The notes under the pieces were generated by a model that saw only the letters and a list, made by a program, of their open reading frames with translations, ran no database searches and had not been told where the DNA came from. From Cytidiella melzeri (lineage: Eukaryota; Basidiomycota; Agaricomycetes; Polyporales; Irpicaceae): 64,000 nt of DNA. Of the stretch, positions 21,819 through 33,473 are shown one piece after another; the first letter of the stretch is position 1; each line of letters opens with the position of its first letter. The DNA is taken from NCBI GenBank assembly GCA_022592445.1, contig JABYQR010000026.1:1-64000 (forward strand), read 5' to 3'. Position numbers and translations under genes: made by a program.

Positions 21819-22767
21819 CCCTGCCCACCAATGTCCACCTTTGCTGCATAGTTGTTAGGTACAAGCCCACCAAATGTATAGGTGCAGGGTCTTTTGGTAA
21901 GTGTAGGTGCACTTATTTTGGAGGTGTCACTAATCGCTTCATAAAGGCATGGTTTTCAGCACTCTGGACCTTCAGCTTGACAAAAAGGTTGCCATCAAAT
22001 TGTGGAATCAATATGCGGGAACAGCTGCGCTCAACTAGAACATGAAGCACAAGTATACACAACAATTGCAAGCGGCGCAGGCATTCCAACTGTTCATTTC
22101 TTTGTGGAGGATGGGGGCTATAGGGCACTTATTCTTCAGAAGCTTGGGCTGTCACTGGGGGATGTTGTTTTACGAATACAACTGTCAGATGCCTGCGAGA
22201 AAAGTGGGGATATCAGCCAAACAAATGGTGAGTCCGTAAGATCTTGTTATCAGTACTGCGCTTACATTAATATGGAGATCTTGTGGCTCGAACGCATCCA
22301 CAAGTCTGGCTTTGTGAACTGTGACATTAAACCTGACAATCTCATGCTGGGAGTAGGTGCTCAGGAAGGAGTGGTGTATATTGTGAATTTTGGCTTTGCA
22401 CAACAATACTTTACCACAGGCAAACACGTTCAATGTGAAATTGGCAATGGACATAGCACAACCGCGTGGTATAGCTCAATCAATGTTCAAGGAAGGACGT
22501 ACATACTCTTGGCACGACAATATGAAGGCCCTTGCATATGTTTTGATCAACTTTGGGAGGGGGTGGTTGCCATGGCAGGAACTATCCGGAGCCATCCCAG
22601 AAGAACGTGCGGCAATTCTCTCCCTCAAGAAGTGTTGGACGGCAGATGACTTGTGCATGGGTCTCCCGCAAGCATTCTCATTATTTCTATTGTATACGCG
22701 CTCGCTGGAACTCTCTCAACAGCCAGACTACAGCTATGTGTGTTCACTGTTCTGTGCTGCACACGTT
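21819..22767 (+). pseudogene. Decayed casein kinase 1-like protein kinase
   Basis: The Gly-rich loop (KCIGAGSFGK), the VAIKLWNQYAG lysine strand, LEHEAQVYTTIASGAGIPTV, the catalytic loop and a C-lobe (FGRGWLPWQELSGAIPEE, LYTRSLELSQQPDY) all match CK1-type kinases. They lie in at least three frames, with shifts near 21960, 22030 and 22480. The catalytic loop reads VNCDIKPDN where His-Cys-Asp is usual, and DFG has become NFG (GAT to AAT), removing the metal-binding Asp. The 5' side ends at a solo LTR and the 3' side at another LTR, so the gene is dead and truncated. Confidence 0.8.
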
Positions 22768-23524
22768 TTTCATGGATGGCCTGACTAGCCCTTAATTTTT
22801 GCAATTTACCTCTTGTTTTTATCTGTAAAACTCCGGGCTGCAACCCAGTTTCAATTCTCTCTGCATAAACTCCTTTGCACGTCTATTAAGCGCCCGTATC
22901 ACGTGGCTTAGACGCTCCACACGGTCACATTACCTGCTACTACGTCACACTGGCATGTGACTTAGCTTAAGTAAGACCACATGGCTACAAGCACATGGCT
23001 CAGCCCATAGCTAGGGTTTGACGTCATAAATGACGTCCACATGGACTCCTTTTGTTCTTTCCTTATTGTTCTCTTTATGGAAGGATGTTCTCACAGGTGT
23101 GGGAATGGAATACAATAGTTGGTCTCCTTTTAGATAGATTCTCTCACGAGTAGAGTTCTTGGCAAGGTCTAGACAATAGCTATTGTTCTCCTTTAGGTAG
23201 TTCTTTTGTTCTTCGTTCACACGGCTTCTTGCAAAGCCTGCCCTCAACATGGTCTGTGCGCAGGTCCCTGAAGTCTATATATACTGCTACATGTACGCTC
23301 CTAGCCCCCCATCTCGACCTCTTGGTCTTTACTGGGCTAGGTAAGCCACCCCCTCTTGTACTATATAGCTGGTAGTACAAATACTCACTTGGTCTTTTCT
23401 GGGCTAGATACTGGTATAAAGTCTGATAGCTTGTGAGAGCACTGTGCTACTCGCCTGCCACCACCTCCTCGTCAATATCCACATCATGTCCCTACTAGTT
23501 GCGTCGAGCTCCGTCTCCGTGACA
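22768..23524 (+). mobile_element. Solo LTR of the gypsy-1 family (family A), diverged
   Basis: It aligns over its full length with the gypsy-1 LTRs but starts TTTCATGG instead of TGTCATGG and ends CCGTGACA. No clear 5-bp duplication was found (ACGTT left, GCGTG right). It truncates the kinase pseudogene. Confidence 0.75.
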
Positions 23525-23999
23525 GCGTGTTAATCCAGGTGCAAAAGAGAAAGAGCACAATTGCATAATGACTGTACCTAAGACACACGAGCGAAGCGAG
23601 TTAACTATAGGTACAGGCTGTGAGCATATTGCATATGTGAGGGACAACAAAGAATACTCACTCCAGATGTGAAAGAGAAAGAGCACAATGAAGCGTCAGG
23701 AGCGAGGGTGAAGGTATATAAGACAGAGCCCTCAGGCAACCCAAAAAGGAAAATCTGTGATACAGATGTGTCCGCGTGAAGAAAGAACAATAGGGCAACC
23801 ATATACGGAAGAAAAAAGAACAGTCCGGTAACTACTAGTCCGTGAGCCGGAGCTGAAAAGCCATTAGCAGCAGCAGTAGCAACATGTCCGAACGAAGCAC
23901 CACAGATATTGTCAGCGGCTGACATACCGACCGACTGCGCGTGCACGTTGCCAAACGTCAAATCCAACGGACTTGTCGGTAGAGAGTCTGTGTAACCTT
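23525..23999 (-). other. Fragment of an unidentified spliced gene between two LTR-A pieces
   Basis: On the minus strand an open frame (about 23999-23670) with a hydrophobic segment (TGLFFFLPYMVALLFFLHAD) runs to FTSG. A GT-AG intron (GTGAGT...CTCACAG) follows, and coding-like sequence continues as PVPIVNSLRSCVLG. Both ends are cut by LTR sequence. The word AGAGAAAGAGCACAA is repeated near 23545 and 23675. The membrane segment is the only functional hint. Confidence 0.3.
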
Positions 24000-24203
24000 T
24001 TTTTTGTTCTTTCCCTATTGTTCTCTTCATGGAAGGATGTTCTCCCAGGTGTGGGAATGGAATACAATAGTTGGTCTCCTTTTAGATAGATTCTCTCACA
24101 AGGAGAGTTCTTGGCAAGGTCTAGACAATAGCTGTTGTTCTCCTTTAGGTAGTTCTTTTGTTCTTTGTTCACACGGCTTCTTGAAAAGCCTGCCCTCAAC
24201 ACT
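24000..24203 (+). repeat. LTR-A fragment
   Basis: About 200 bp match the middle of the family A LTR, with scattered substitutions and an upstream T run. No LTR end is present. From 24204 to 24493 there is AT-rich DNA without a recognisable feature. Confidence 0.8.
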
Positions 24204-25493
24204 TCTCAGAGTTGTTGTTTACTGAAGCTTCGCCTCACCATCATGCCACCATTGTCTGTATGTACTCTTGTATTGGTTTTTCCACTTGTATATCAATTCT
24301 TGTGCTTGTTATTACCACATTTTCTGCGTTAAAACTGTTTGACTGATGAAAGCTGGCTCAAGCTGACACAAGCCAAAACTGAATTTGAAGCACTGTGCTT
24401 AGAATTATCTAAGTTTCAATTGACCATATTCCGGTGCCACAGAACAAGCAGAGCCTGAAAACACTGAAGTGCCAACTTTCAGTAACTGGATACTAGCATT
24501 AGCAAGGCTGGCAAGCAGCAAGTACAATTCCTGAAGAGTGAATGAAATATTACTTTTTGAGCCAGATTTGTAACTTGGTGCTGGTAGCAGCCTGAACAAA
24601 TAATTTTGTTGGGAATAGCTCCTTTTATGAGTAATGTATAGTAAGTTGGTGGTTTGTCTTCACTGGAGCACACAATCATTCATGAAAGAAGAGGTACTGT
24701 GCTGTATTGCTCGAAGTGCAACAATGGGTATGAGTACAGAACTAAAACAAATTTGTGGAGGAGAGCATGGAGATAAAGATTGATTTACATGCGTCTTCTT
24801 CTTAATGGTGTTGAACTATGTTGAATAATCTAGATAAAATTTGGTAAACTGCAGGAGCAGGGTTACAAGTGATTATGTTATTGATAGCAAAATGAATAAA
24901 TCATATAGCATGGAGTAGTTGATTGCAGCTGTGACTTTGTTACCACAAACAACAACTGTGTTCCTGGTAAGGATCTTACCAAGCCATCTGGTCATGAATA
25001 TTGACTGTGTTATGGGCATTTGCTAATGGTGACACCTTTGATAGGCAACTTGATCCGGGATAAAGTGACTGTACTACAATTGATAAGTTTGGTTCCAGGA
25101 AAAGGAGCCATACATTGATGAAGGCAGTCACTAATGGTAGCAAGGGGCTTCATCTATCTTGTCATTAATCTTGTGCAGTGTTCACTGCTGATCCTAGAAA
25201 ATTACTTGCTTCAAAAGAATGAAGGGCTGTAGGGTGTCTCATTAGATCAATTGGTAGAACATGTTACATGTGTCCTGTTGATGTCTGCATTGCCTCACCC
25301 CCATTGGAGCTGCAACAGGCTGTGTTCTGATTGTAACTCCTGCTTATGGAGCAACTGGTGGTTGTGAAACTGTATGGAAGAATCGAAGGCAGTGCTTTAT
25401 GCTGATGCAACCACATCCTGTTGATGTCTGAACTGCTTCAGCCGCATTGGAACTGCCACAGGCTATGTTATGCTTTTGATTCCTCCTCAGAGA

Positions 25494-25712
25494 CAGGCTC
25501 CTACCCAGCCGTCCTTTCGAGCGTCGGAGGCTATGTCTCGAGGGACTTAACTAGATAAATAATAAACGACATAAACCAATTATAGATATGTATCAATGAT
25601 GTGCTTATATAATGGAATTACCAAAAAAAGAAATACATCAACTTTCCCAACCTTAATCCTCCGATGCTCTCTAGGACGGCTGGCACCAAACAACTGTAAA
25701 TAGTGGGCTCCG
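25494..25712 (+). repeat. Left terminal inverted repeat of the DUF6589/helicase element
   Basis: It starts CAGGCTCCTACCCAGCCGTC and ends near TAGTGGGCTCC. It pairs with 31893-32116 with a few substitutions and a more variable AT-rich middle (about 25585-25630). Confidence 0.9.
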
Positions 25713-25835
25713 GAGTCACAAGCGCCTTCCCTACCCAAACGGGAACCGGTAGCCTTTGTGGCGTCCGTGCTATCTGTCCGAGTCGCTGCGGCACAGGAGT
25801 AGTAAATATATCTTGAATTCTCACCACACTCAGCT

Positions 25836-28540
25836 ATGTCTAGTCATATCCGAGAAATCCTAGCTCACATGGAACGCCAGAGGATCAGTTTGGCTGAGCT
25901 CACAGCCTCTGTGTTGCTGCATCGAGGTTTTCAGCATCCATTCCCATTCCTTCTTCAAGATCTCGTCGCACGCGCCGCCGAAATCCACGGTGTCCTCTAT
26001 CAACGCGCAGAGTGTCGGGATACCACCGTTTCGTGGGCACATGACTGCATGACTGCGGTATACTCATCTGCGCTCCATGATCTATTGCGTAACAATCGTG
26101 ATCTTCACTTCAATATCACCTACGCCGAGCCACAACAAATTCGAGAGTTCCGTGTGGAGGATATGGCGATGACAATCTGGAAACAGCAGCCGATGCTATG
26201 GTTGCTGATATACCGCCTAGTTGCTGGTGATATGTCAACTGGTGACGAGGAGCCTGGCAGTGGGAGGGGTGACTCGGATGATGAAGCCGATGGAGGTGAC
26301 AACAAGAGAGCGGCCGGCGACAACTATCCATGGAGGAGTATGCAGGGTAATAAACTGCGTGCAATGAGAGAGATTGTAAGCTCACATATTAATCTTCAAG
26401 CTGACATACTCACATCCTTGATAACAGAAAACTGTGACTATATTGAGCCAGCTGCTGCAGTCGCGATACATGAAGTGTAATACACTTCAGAGCGTGATGG
26501 GGATATTTCTTCATTCGTGCAACACACCCAAAAAAGTGATCAAGGTCCTTGCTTGCATGGGGATCTCTGTCTCCCTGACTTCGATACATCGAGCAATACA
26601 CTCTTTCAAGTCAGAGTGTTCCACCGACATTCAAAGATTAGGATGTACCCTATCTGCATCTTACGCTTACGACAACTTTGATGTCAAGTTCTCAACCGGA
26701 ATTCCAACTGTTGACAGTTCTGAAGATTTGATGGTTCACCTCACATCTGGCACCCTCATCCGTTTAGAGCATGGTGTCACAGCAGACGATCTCCACTGTG
26801 CTGACGAGCTCTGGAACAAGAGCCCCAATAATCCCCATGCTAAAAATCCCATCCCCTTCCTGCCATACCAGACACTGCAGTTTCTCCGCACTCTACACCC
26901 TGAGGACCATGACAACAGTGCCCCTCGTCTCACCAGACGAGGTTTGTTCCATTTGTATCTGTTCAAGAAAACACTATTCAGATACGGCCCACAATATTTC
27001 AAGGACTTGCAGCAGTCACTTGCCAATCCCGATCCTGTCGAGCAGATACCTGTCTGTAAAGCACACCAGGTTCCCTTGCATGCGATGGATATCAACCAGT
27101 CGAAAGTATCTGGCAACATTGATGCACTTCTTGAGATGCTCACTCAAGCCGGTGTTGGCGATGCGGAGACCGCGGCAAAGGCCAAGACTGAGATGGCCGA
27201 CATCGGAGATATGGTTCAGCTGGTTCACGGTGACCTTGGAACGATGGAGCGAGTGCTCAGTGCCATGGAGAGGAGAGCCATTGATGTGACATCTACTGCT
27301 AGATTGCAGTTTGTTGTCTTTGTGTTTGGGCTATTTCACTTGAAGATGGCCGCTGCAGATGCACTATGGCGGCTTCTCGTCACTCCCGAACAATCTCGCA
27401 AAGACACTACAAGTTTTATGTCCTTTGTTGCAAAATTACGCCCCACTCGTACAGGAAAACTCACCAACAATGCAACATTTCGCGAGCAGCATGAGCTGAT
27501 CAACCACGTTGGAGAGGTGTTGCGTTTAGATGCATGGCGCGTAGAAGCAAGACGTGGTGGCTATCTCACATTGGAGAAGTGGGGGGAGTCCAAGCCGTCG
27601 CTCGAGGCTATTGACAAATTTGCCAAAACACTTGCCAGTGAGTATGTGGAGGGAGAAGGAACAAATCTTTACCAGCAAAAGAATCGCCCAGACACACAAC
27701 GTGATAAGCAGCACGAGAACATCATGAGGACCCATCATTACCTACTCCTCTATGAGGAACTCAGCTATGCCATGAACGAGGGAGACATTGGGCGCGTCGA
27801 GACACTTTTCCGGCCGTGGATACAAATCTTTCGCTCAGTCGGAAAGCATAAATATGCAACTCGGATGCTACTCTTCATGCACCAGCTGTATAAAGTCTAC
27901 CCGGAAGGTTTGAGGTGAGTGATACTGCTCACAGAATGTTCAAGTTTGTGGAGAGCTTACCAAGGTCAAAATGCAATATAGACGAGCTGTTCGGTACAAC
28001 ATCCTTGTTAATCCAACAGGCAAATCCCATCAATTCCGGGCTGTAGACTGTGCTGTTGAGCTACTGAACTTATTCATCAAGGAGTTCTATGGTGGCGAAG
28101 GACCCAACTACACCAAGAAGCATATTCTTGATGAATCCGCTCTGGTTCTAATATACCGCAACTGCCACAAAGTCTTTGAACAGAACTTCCTTCTTTCTGG
28201 TCTAACCTATGCACACGCAGCAAAAGACATGGCTGCAACGTTTGAGGGAGTTTTACAATACATTCAGACTCTTGACGGGAGTCCCAATAAACATGTTACA
28301 GGACAAGGAGCAAAGTATGAACTACCTAACACTATTGGCCACGGGGCAGCTATCATCATGGCGGAGGCGAACCCTCAAGAACAAGACGGCCGTGGAGATG
28401 TTGAAATGATGGACAAAGAAGAGTGGTTGATGTGGGAAGAAATTGAAAGGGGCGGTGCAAGAGGAGTAGGAGACGAGGACTACTGGGATCTGACAGAGAC
28501 TATCAGCGCAGAAGACTTAGCGGCGGAAGGTGCTATTTAA
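25836..28540 (+). CDS. DUF6589-type protein, 861 residues, three exons
   Basis: Exons: 25836-26375, 26428-27914 and 27982-28540 (introns 52 and 67 nt); the sum is 862 codons including the stop, with no lesion. The ATG follows the left inverted repeat by 123 bp. Blocks I associate with the Agaricomycete DUF6589 family appear in order: SRYMKCNTLQSVMGIFLHSC, YAYDNFDVKFSTGIPTVDSS, VHLTSGTLIRLEHGVT, LVHGDLGTMERV, FVFGLFHLKMAAADALWR, AMNEGDIGRVETLFRPW and ILVNPTGKSHQFRAVD. Conserved acidic residues (DNFD, HGDLG, NEGDIGR) could form an active site, but no function is established. An acidic tail ends the protein. Being the only intact gene of the TIR element, it is the candidate mobility protein; that is inference. 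Confidence 0.85.
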
Positions 28541-28726
28541 CTTACGCCGTAACAACTGCGTTTTCTTTGTGTACACCAGTACGCGTTGCCGCTTGAGCTT
28601 TCATTGGGCAATCAAGACTGCGCCCTAGTCGCAGACGAATAATGCAGTCAGATCAGTAAATATATAGTAGGGCACAGCGGTGGGTGAACTCACGTGTATG
28701 TCCCTGTGTTTTGCACGCGCTACACG

Positions 28727-31026
28727 TCACGTTCTTCTTTGTTGACAACGAGGAGTCGGCTGCGCTTGTCGAAGCGTTGTTTGCAAGGTTGTGCGCCGCA
28801 GGTTGGCGTTGGCGAAGTGGCGTGGTAGTGTAGAGGCCCGTAACGGGATAGTGTCTGCCATCCCATACGTATATGCATCAGTACACGTCATGGACAACAA
28901 CCGAACGTACTTTTGTATAATCACCATGAGTGCACCTCCAAATTCGTGCGCCCTTCTCCACTTGGGGACCTCTCTTCGAAAGTCCTCCGGCGATACGAGC
29001 TTCTTGAATCGCGCGCACGAGGCGATACGCTCGAGCATGTTGTCGCACATGATGTCAGTAGGTCCCATATTTTTTGACTGAGCGTACCCGTAGAGATTCA
29101 GCATGTTTTGGCAGTGGAAGTCGTCGAGTTTGGCGCAAAGGGCAAAGTCAGAGGCTGTCATAGTGTACTTTGGTAAGCGAGAGGCACGGCCGATCGACGG
29201 GCCATGAGCAGAGTTTGCCTCCATCTCCGTGAGAGGAGGCACGAGCTTCTTGAAGATGTCGCTGGGGGAGTCTGACTTGTCGTTGCAGAGGTCGCAGCAG
29301 ACGGCGGACTGGGTCAAGTTGCAGCGCCTGCACCCGGTGGGAGTTTCCGCGCATTGGAGATGATCGGGCACTGCCAGTTTATGTAAGTGTTGACTCGTCG
29401 CTCGTTTTGACATCTTGACTCACCTCTTCTATTGTTTTGGTAGAACGCCATGATAGGCACGCGGTAACAACGGAATGGGCGAGTGGACGCGTTGATCAGG
29501 TTGTCCATCTCAGGAACAATACCCACATGGTGAGAGGTCTTGCCTGATGTTACATGCTTCGCGCTGATGCCTGCAGCAGACTGATAATACTCGACTCTGA
29601 GGGATTTGTACACGGAGAGAACACTGTTGTTCCCGTTCGTGGCTGTGGCGGATGGTGCTAGCAGGTTGTCTGTGCAGAGACGATTGGTTGAGTTGGCGTC
29701 GAGTTCCGTAAGTGTTCGCTTTCGTTTTTTGGCTTCGTTAGCCCTCGCTTCTTCACTTCCGCAGCTTTCGCGCGAGTGTCGTCGAAGTACTTGGACTCTG
29801 CAAACAATACTGCAACTCCCTCGGTGCCTGGCCCGCGCCCAACACGTCCGAAGCGTTGCCATAGCGTGTTCATGTCGCACGTAGCGCGCCATTGGCCCAC
29901 AAAGTCTACGTCAGGAACGTCGACTCCCTAGGGCCCAGGTAAGTTCAAATCCGCGCATGACATGTCCATCACTCACTAATCCAAACGAGTCCATGCAGCG
30001 TAGAATATATGGACCTTCGGCATTCGCACCGGACACCTTGAACGCATTCGTGGTCTGCTCCCGAAATTGCGGTGTCATGTGTGAGTTGAACCACACGACA
30101 CGATGGCGGAGTTCCTCAGGCATTTTGTTCCACAGCGACTTGGTCGCGTCAACGGACTCCTGGATACTATCGAAGAACAGAAGAAACTTGGGAAGTTTCA
30201 CACCCGGTGTCCAGTTCTCCGGGATTCAAAAATGAAGATCTTTGTAGCTCTTCAACGAGTGGCGTATCTTGCGAACGCTGAGGTAGACATTTGGGCGGTC
30301 GTTTGACTGCAAAATCTTCACTGTTTGCTCTGGTTCCATTTTGAGTGTTGACATGACATCTTTCAGCATTTGTTCAGGTAATGTGGCCGAAACGACTATA
30401 TACGGCACCTCCTCTACAAGCAAGCTTCGAAGCCGACCCGCCTCCGCATATTCCTTTCGAAATGCGCCCCATGTACTGATACAATGCGCCTCATCCCATA
30501 CGATGCTGATGATCTTCGACACAAAGGTACGATCTCTCCACAGTTTTTCGAATGGGCCACGGTTCGCTAATGCCAGCTCCGGATTGACGATGACGACTCG
30601 GTATCTTCTCGCGGTAATGTCCTGAGCGCCGGTGCATTTGAACTTAGTACTGATCAATATCTCCGGTTTTTCTAACAGACGAACCTGGATGACCTGCGGC
30701 GATACGGTTTGCGCGTCGACCGATATCGCGTGGATCCCCTTGGCTTGCAGCTGCGCTTGGTTCTGTGCGCCAAGAATATTGAGAGGGGTGATAACAATCT
30801 GCATACCCTCCGGGCAAAACAGTAAGGGGAGCCAGAAGGTGAGAGTTTTTCCAGACCCTGTCCCGGAGACTGCGAGGACATCCTTTGCGCCGTGGAGGAT
30901 AGCGCGATTGAGTTCTGCCTGCCAAAGACACGGCCTGCTCCCCAAAAAATTTTCACCCTTGTCACAGATTGTCTGAAGCATTGGTACTCTTGGACAGATG
31001 AGTTGCGCACGCGAGGGACGTGACAT
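28727..31026 (-). pseudogene. RecQ-like DExH helicase with a nonsense codon and a frameshift
   Basis: Exons: 31026-29977, 29927-29424 and 29370-28727, with 49- and 53-nt GT-AG introns. Motifs in order: ATP-binding GTGSGKT (with LWQAELNRAIL before it), motif Ia ITPLNILG, DEAH box (IVWDEAHCISTWG), SATLP, DSFGL/GVD across the intron, and motif VI QRFGRVGRGPG. A Cys cluster follows (CRRCNLTQSAVCCDLC), recalling the RecQ zinc-binding region. TGA at 30226-30228 interrupts the linker before the second RecA domain (HF-stop-IPENW), and a one- or two-base indel near 29745 shifts the frame. Unbroken it would be about 730 residues. It faces the DUF6589 gene. In a TIR element it may once have unwound ends or assisted gap repair; this is inference. 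Confidence 0.85.
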
Positions 31027-31098
31027 CGAGACAGACGAAAAAAAAGTTGATTATTCCTGCCTTCTTGCTGAGGAGCTGCGCGCCACGGTGATCTCTTC

Positions 31099-31856
31099 TG
31101 TCACGGAGACGGAGCTCAACGTAACGACTAGGGACACGGAGTGGAAGACGACGACGAGGTGGTGGCAGGCGTATAGCACAATGCTCTCACCAGCTATAAA
31201 CCTTATACAGATATCTAGCCCAGTAAAGACCAAGTTAGTATTGGGTACTACCAGCTATGTAGTACAGAGGGGGTGGCTTACCTAGCCCAGTAAAGACCAA
31301 GAGGTCGAGATGGGGGGCTAGGAGCGTACATGTAGCAGTATATATAGACTTCAGGGACCTGCGCACAGACCATGTTGAGGGCAGGCTTTGCAAGAAGCCG
31401 TGTGAACGAAGAACAAAAGAACTACCTAAAGGAGAACAATAGCTATTGTCTAGACCTTGCCAAGAACTCTACCCGTGAGAGAATCTATCTAAAAGGAGAC
31501 CAACTATTGTATTCCATTCCCACACCTGTGAGAACATCCTTCCATAAAGAGAACAATAGGGAAAGAACAATAAGGAGCCCATGTGGATGGTATCTATGAC
31601 GTCAAACCCTAGCTATGGGCTGAGCCATGTGTCTGTAGCCATGTGGTCTTACTTAAGCTAAGTCACATGCCAGTGTGACGTAGTAGCAAGTAATGTGACC
31701 GTGTGGAGCGTCTAAGCCACGTGATACGGGCGCTTAATAGACGTGCGAAAGGAGTTTATGCAGAGAGAATTGAAACTAGGTTGTAGCCCGGAGTTTTACA
31801 GATAAAAACAAGAGGTAAATTGCGAAAATTAAGGGCTAGTCAGGCCATCCATGACA
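31099..31856 (-). mobile_element. Solo LTR, family A, inside the TIR element
   Basis: On the plus strand it runs TGTCACGG...CCATGACA, 758 bp, matching the gypsy-1 LTRs in reverse. A perfect 5-bp duplication TCTTC flanks it (31094-31098, 31857-31861). It lies between the helicase start codon and the right inverted repeat, so it is younger than the TIR element. Confidence 0.95.
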
Positions 31857-31892
31857 TCTTCTAGATGGAGGAATTCCGGGTGTTTCGTCGCT

Positions 31893-32116
31893 GGAGCCCG
31901 CTATTTACAGTTGTTTGGTGCCAGCCATCCTAGAGAGCGTCGGAGGATTAAGGTTGGGAAAGTTGATGCATGTCCTTATTTGGTAGCTTATATAATGATG
32001 TTGATTACTAATATCAATACATGTCTATAATTGGTTTATGTCATTTATTATTTATCTAGTTAAGTCCCTCGAGACATAGCCTCCGACGCTCGAAAGGACG
32101 GCTGGGTAGGAGCCTG
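31893..32116 (-). repeat. Right terminal inverted repeat of the DUF6589/helicase element
   Basis: This is the reverse complement of the left repeat, from GGAGCCCGCTATTTACAG inward to the outer end GGCTGGGTAGGAGCCTG. Confidence 0.9.
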
Positions 32117-32931
32117 CCTCAGAGAGCAACTCATGGTTGTGAAACTTTGTGCAAAAATTTGACGCAGTGCTTGCTGCTGATGCAACCATGTCCTGTTGAT
32201 GTCTGAACTGCCTCACCCCCATTAAAACTGCCACAGGCTGTGTTCTGATTGTAACTCCTGCTTAGAGAGCAATTAACAGTTGTGAAACTTGTGGAACAAT
32301 CTGATGCAGCCACAGGTTTACATTGTTCAAGAATGTAGGGGTTGAGAATTTGTACTTAGCTTCCAAAGTACTGGTAATTCTTGCTCAGAGCCAACACTAT
32401 GTGTGGCATGTCTTCTTATTGTATTCCTTGTTCAGAGAGCAAGCAATGTCTGTATATTGCTGCACATCAACCTGACCAGAATTTGACATCATTTGCCAGC
32501 GGGAGTGGAGTTTGAATCTGAGTCTGGATGACTTTTTTCAGTAGACTGGCCATAACTTGCTCAACTTCACTTCAATTGACAGGATGTTTGTACCAGGATG
32601 TTGCCAAATAATAGGGCTATCCAATGGTGTATTATATGTACGGATTTGTACCCATATTCAGTCTGTAAAACTCAAAAACTGCTAATTGATTGCAAAAGTT
32701 ATCTGATGCCAAGTTATAAAGGGCTGATAACAAAGCCAGTGTGATGCTATCAGCTGGATTCATTGTTTTGTTATTGACACTGTTACTGTCTGTATTCTGC
32801 AATCAAATTCCCACACTTTGGGGGACAAAAAGGTCACATCTGCAAAGGCATCAATGTGCTGGAGCACACTGGAACAATTGTTCTTCATTCTTCAGGAATT
32901 GTAACTGGCTAGCTGAGCCGCAGCAACACTA

Positions 32932-33006
32932 TCCCTGAAGTCTATATAAGATGCTGCATGTATGCTCCTATCCCCCATCTTGACCTCTTGGTCTTTACTG
33001 GGCTAG
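32932..33006 (+). repeat. LTR-A fragment
   Basis: About 75 bp match the gypsy-1 LTR (CCCTGAAGTCTATATA... to TTTACTGGGCTAG). Confidence 0.7.
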
Positions 33007-33026
33007 CAAGTTGAACAAAGTCTGAC

Positions 33027-33473
33027 TAGCGTTAGCATGGCTGGCCAGCAAGTGGCAAGTACAATTCCTGAATTATGAATGAAATATTACTTGTTGAGCC
33101 AGATATGTAAGTAAACTTGGTGCTGGTGACAGCCTGAACAAGTAATTTTGTTTGGAATGACTTCTTCGATCCGTTATGTTGGTGGTTTGTCTGCACTGGA
33201 GCACACAATTATTTAGGAAAGAAGAGGGACTGTGATGTCTTGTTTGAAGTACAACAATGGGTGTGGGTACAGCATTAGACAAAATTGTGGAGTAGAGGAA
33301 TCTTCTTATTAATGTTGTTCAACTATGTTCAATAATTTAGATACAATTTGGTAAACTGCAGGACCAGGGTTACAAGTGATTATGTTATTGATAGCAAAGT
33401 GAATAAATCATATAGCATGATATGGTTGATTGCCCCTGTGACTTTGTTACCAAAAAGCACCTCAGTAAACAAC
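33027..33473 (-). repeat. R2: truncated R-family repeat
   Basis: It starts TAGCGTTAGCATGGCTGG after AC and follows the R1 sequence for about 450 bp until R3 begins; its other end was not found. Confidence 0.65.

Larger units (their letters stand above)
25494..32116 (+). mobile_element. TIR element with a DUF6589 gene and a RecQ-like helicase
   Basis: The ends are CAGGCTCCTACCCAGCC and its reverse complement, parts of inverted repeats of about 220 bp. A perfect 9-bp duplication CCTCAGAGA flanks it (25485-25493 and 32117-32125). The host R repeat elsewhere has the empty-site form (CCTTAGAGAGCAACT). Two genes face each other tail to tail with 186 bp between. A solo LTR (31099-31856) landed later beside the right end; without it the element is about 5.86 kb. 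A TIR over 200 bp with a 9-bp duplication resembles Mutator-like elements, but I saw no MULE transposase. Either the DUF6589 protein acts as the transposase or the unit is mobilised in trans. Confidence 0.85.
24494..32903 (-). repeat. R1: R-family repeat carrying the TIR element
   Basis: It begins TAGCATTAGCAAGGCTGGC after AC (24492-24493) and ends CAGGAATTGTA before AC (32904-32905), like other R copies. Removing the nested 25494-32116 element and its duplication leaves about 1.78 kb, including tandem units of about 130-140 bp. No coding capacity was found in the R DNA. Confidence 0.7.

Noticed and set aside
22768..24203. The two LTR-A pieces and the DNA between them as one retrotransposon
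   Set aside because: The interval has no gag or pol, and the second piece is an internal LTR fragment without ends.
25225..25265. tRNA-like A box (TTAGATCAATTGGTAGAAC) in R copies, possible SINE head
   Set aside because: No B box or cloverleaf could be formed downstream and other copies diverge at the key positions.
25494..32116. Calling the TIR element a Mutator-like transposon
   Set aside because: TIR length and 9-bp duplication agree, but no MULE transposase motif was found in either gene, so the class is left open.
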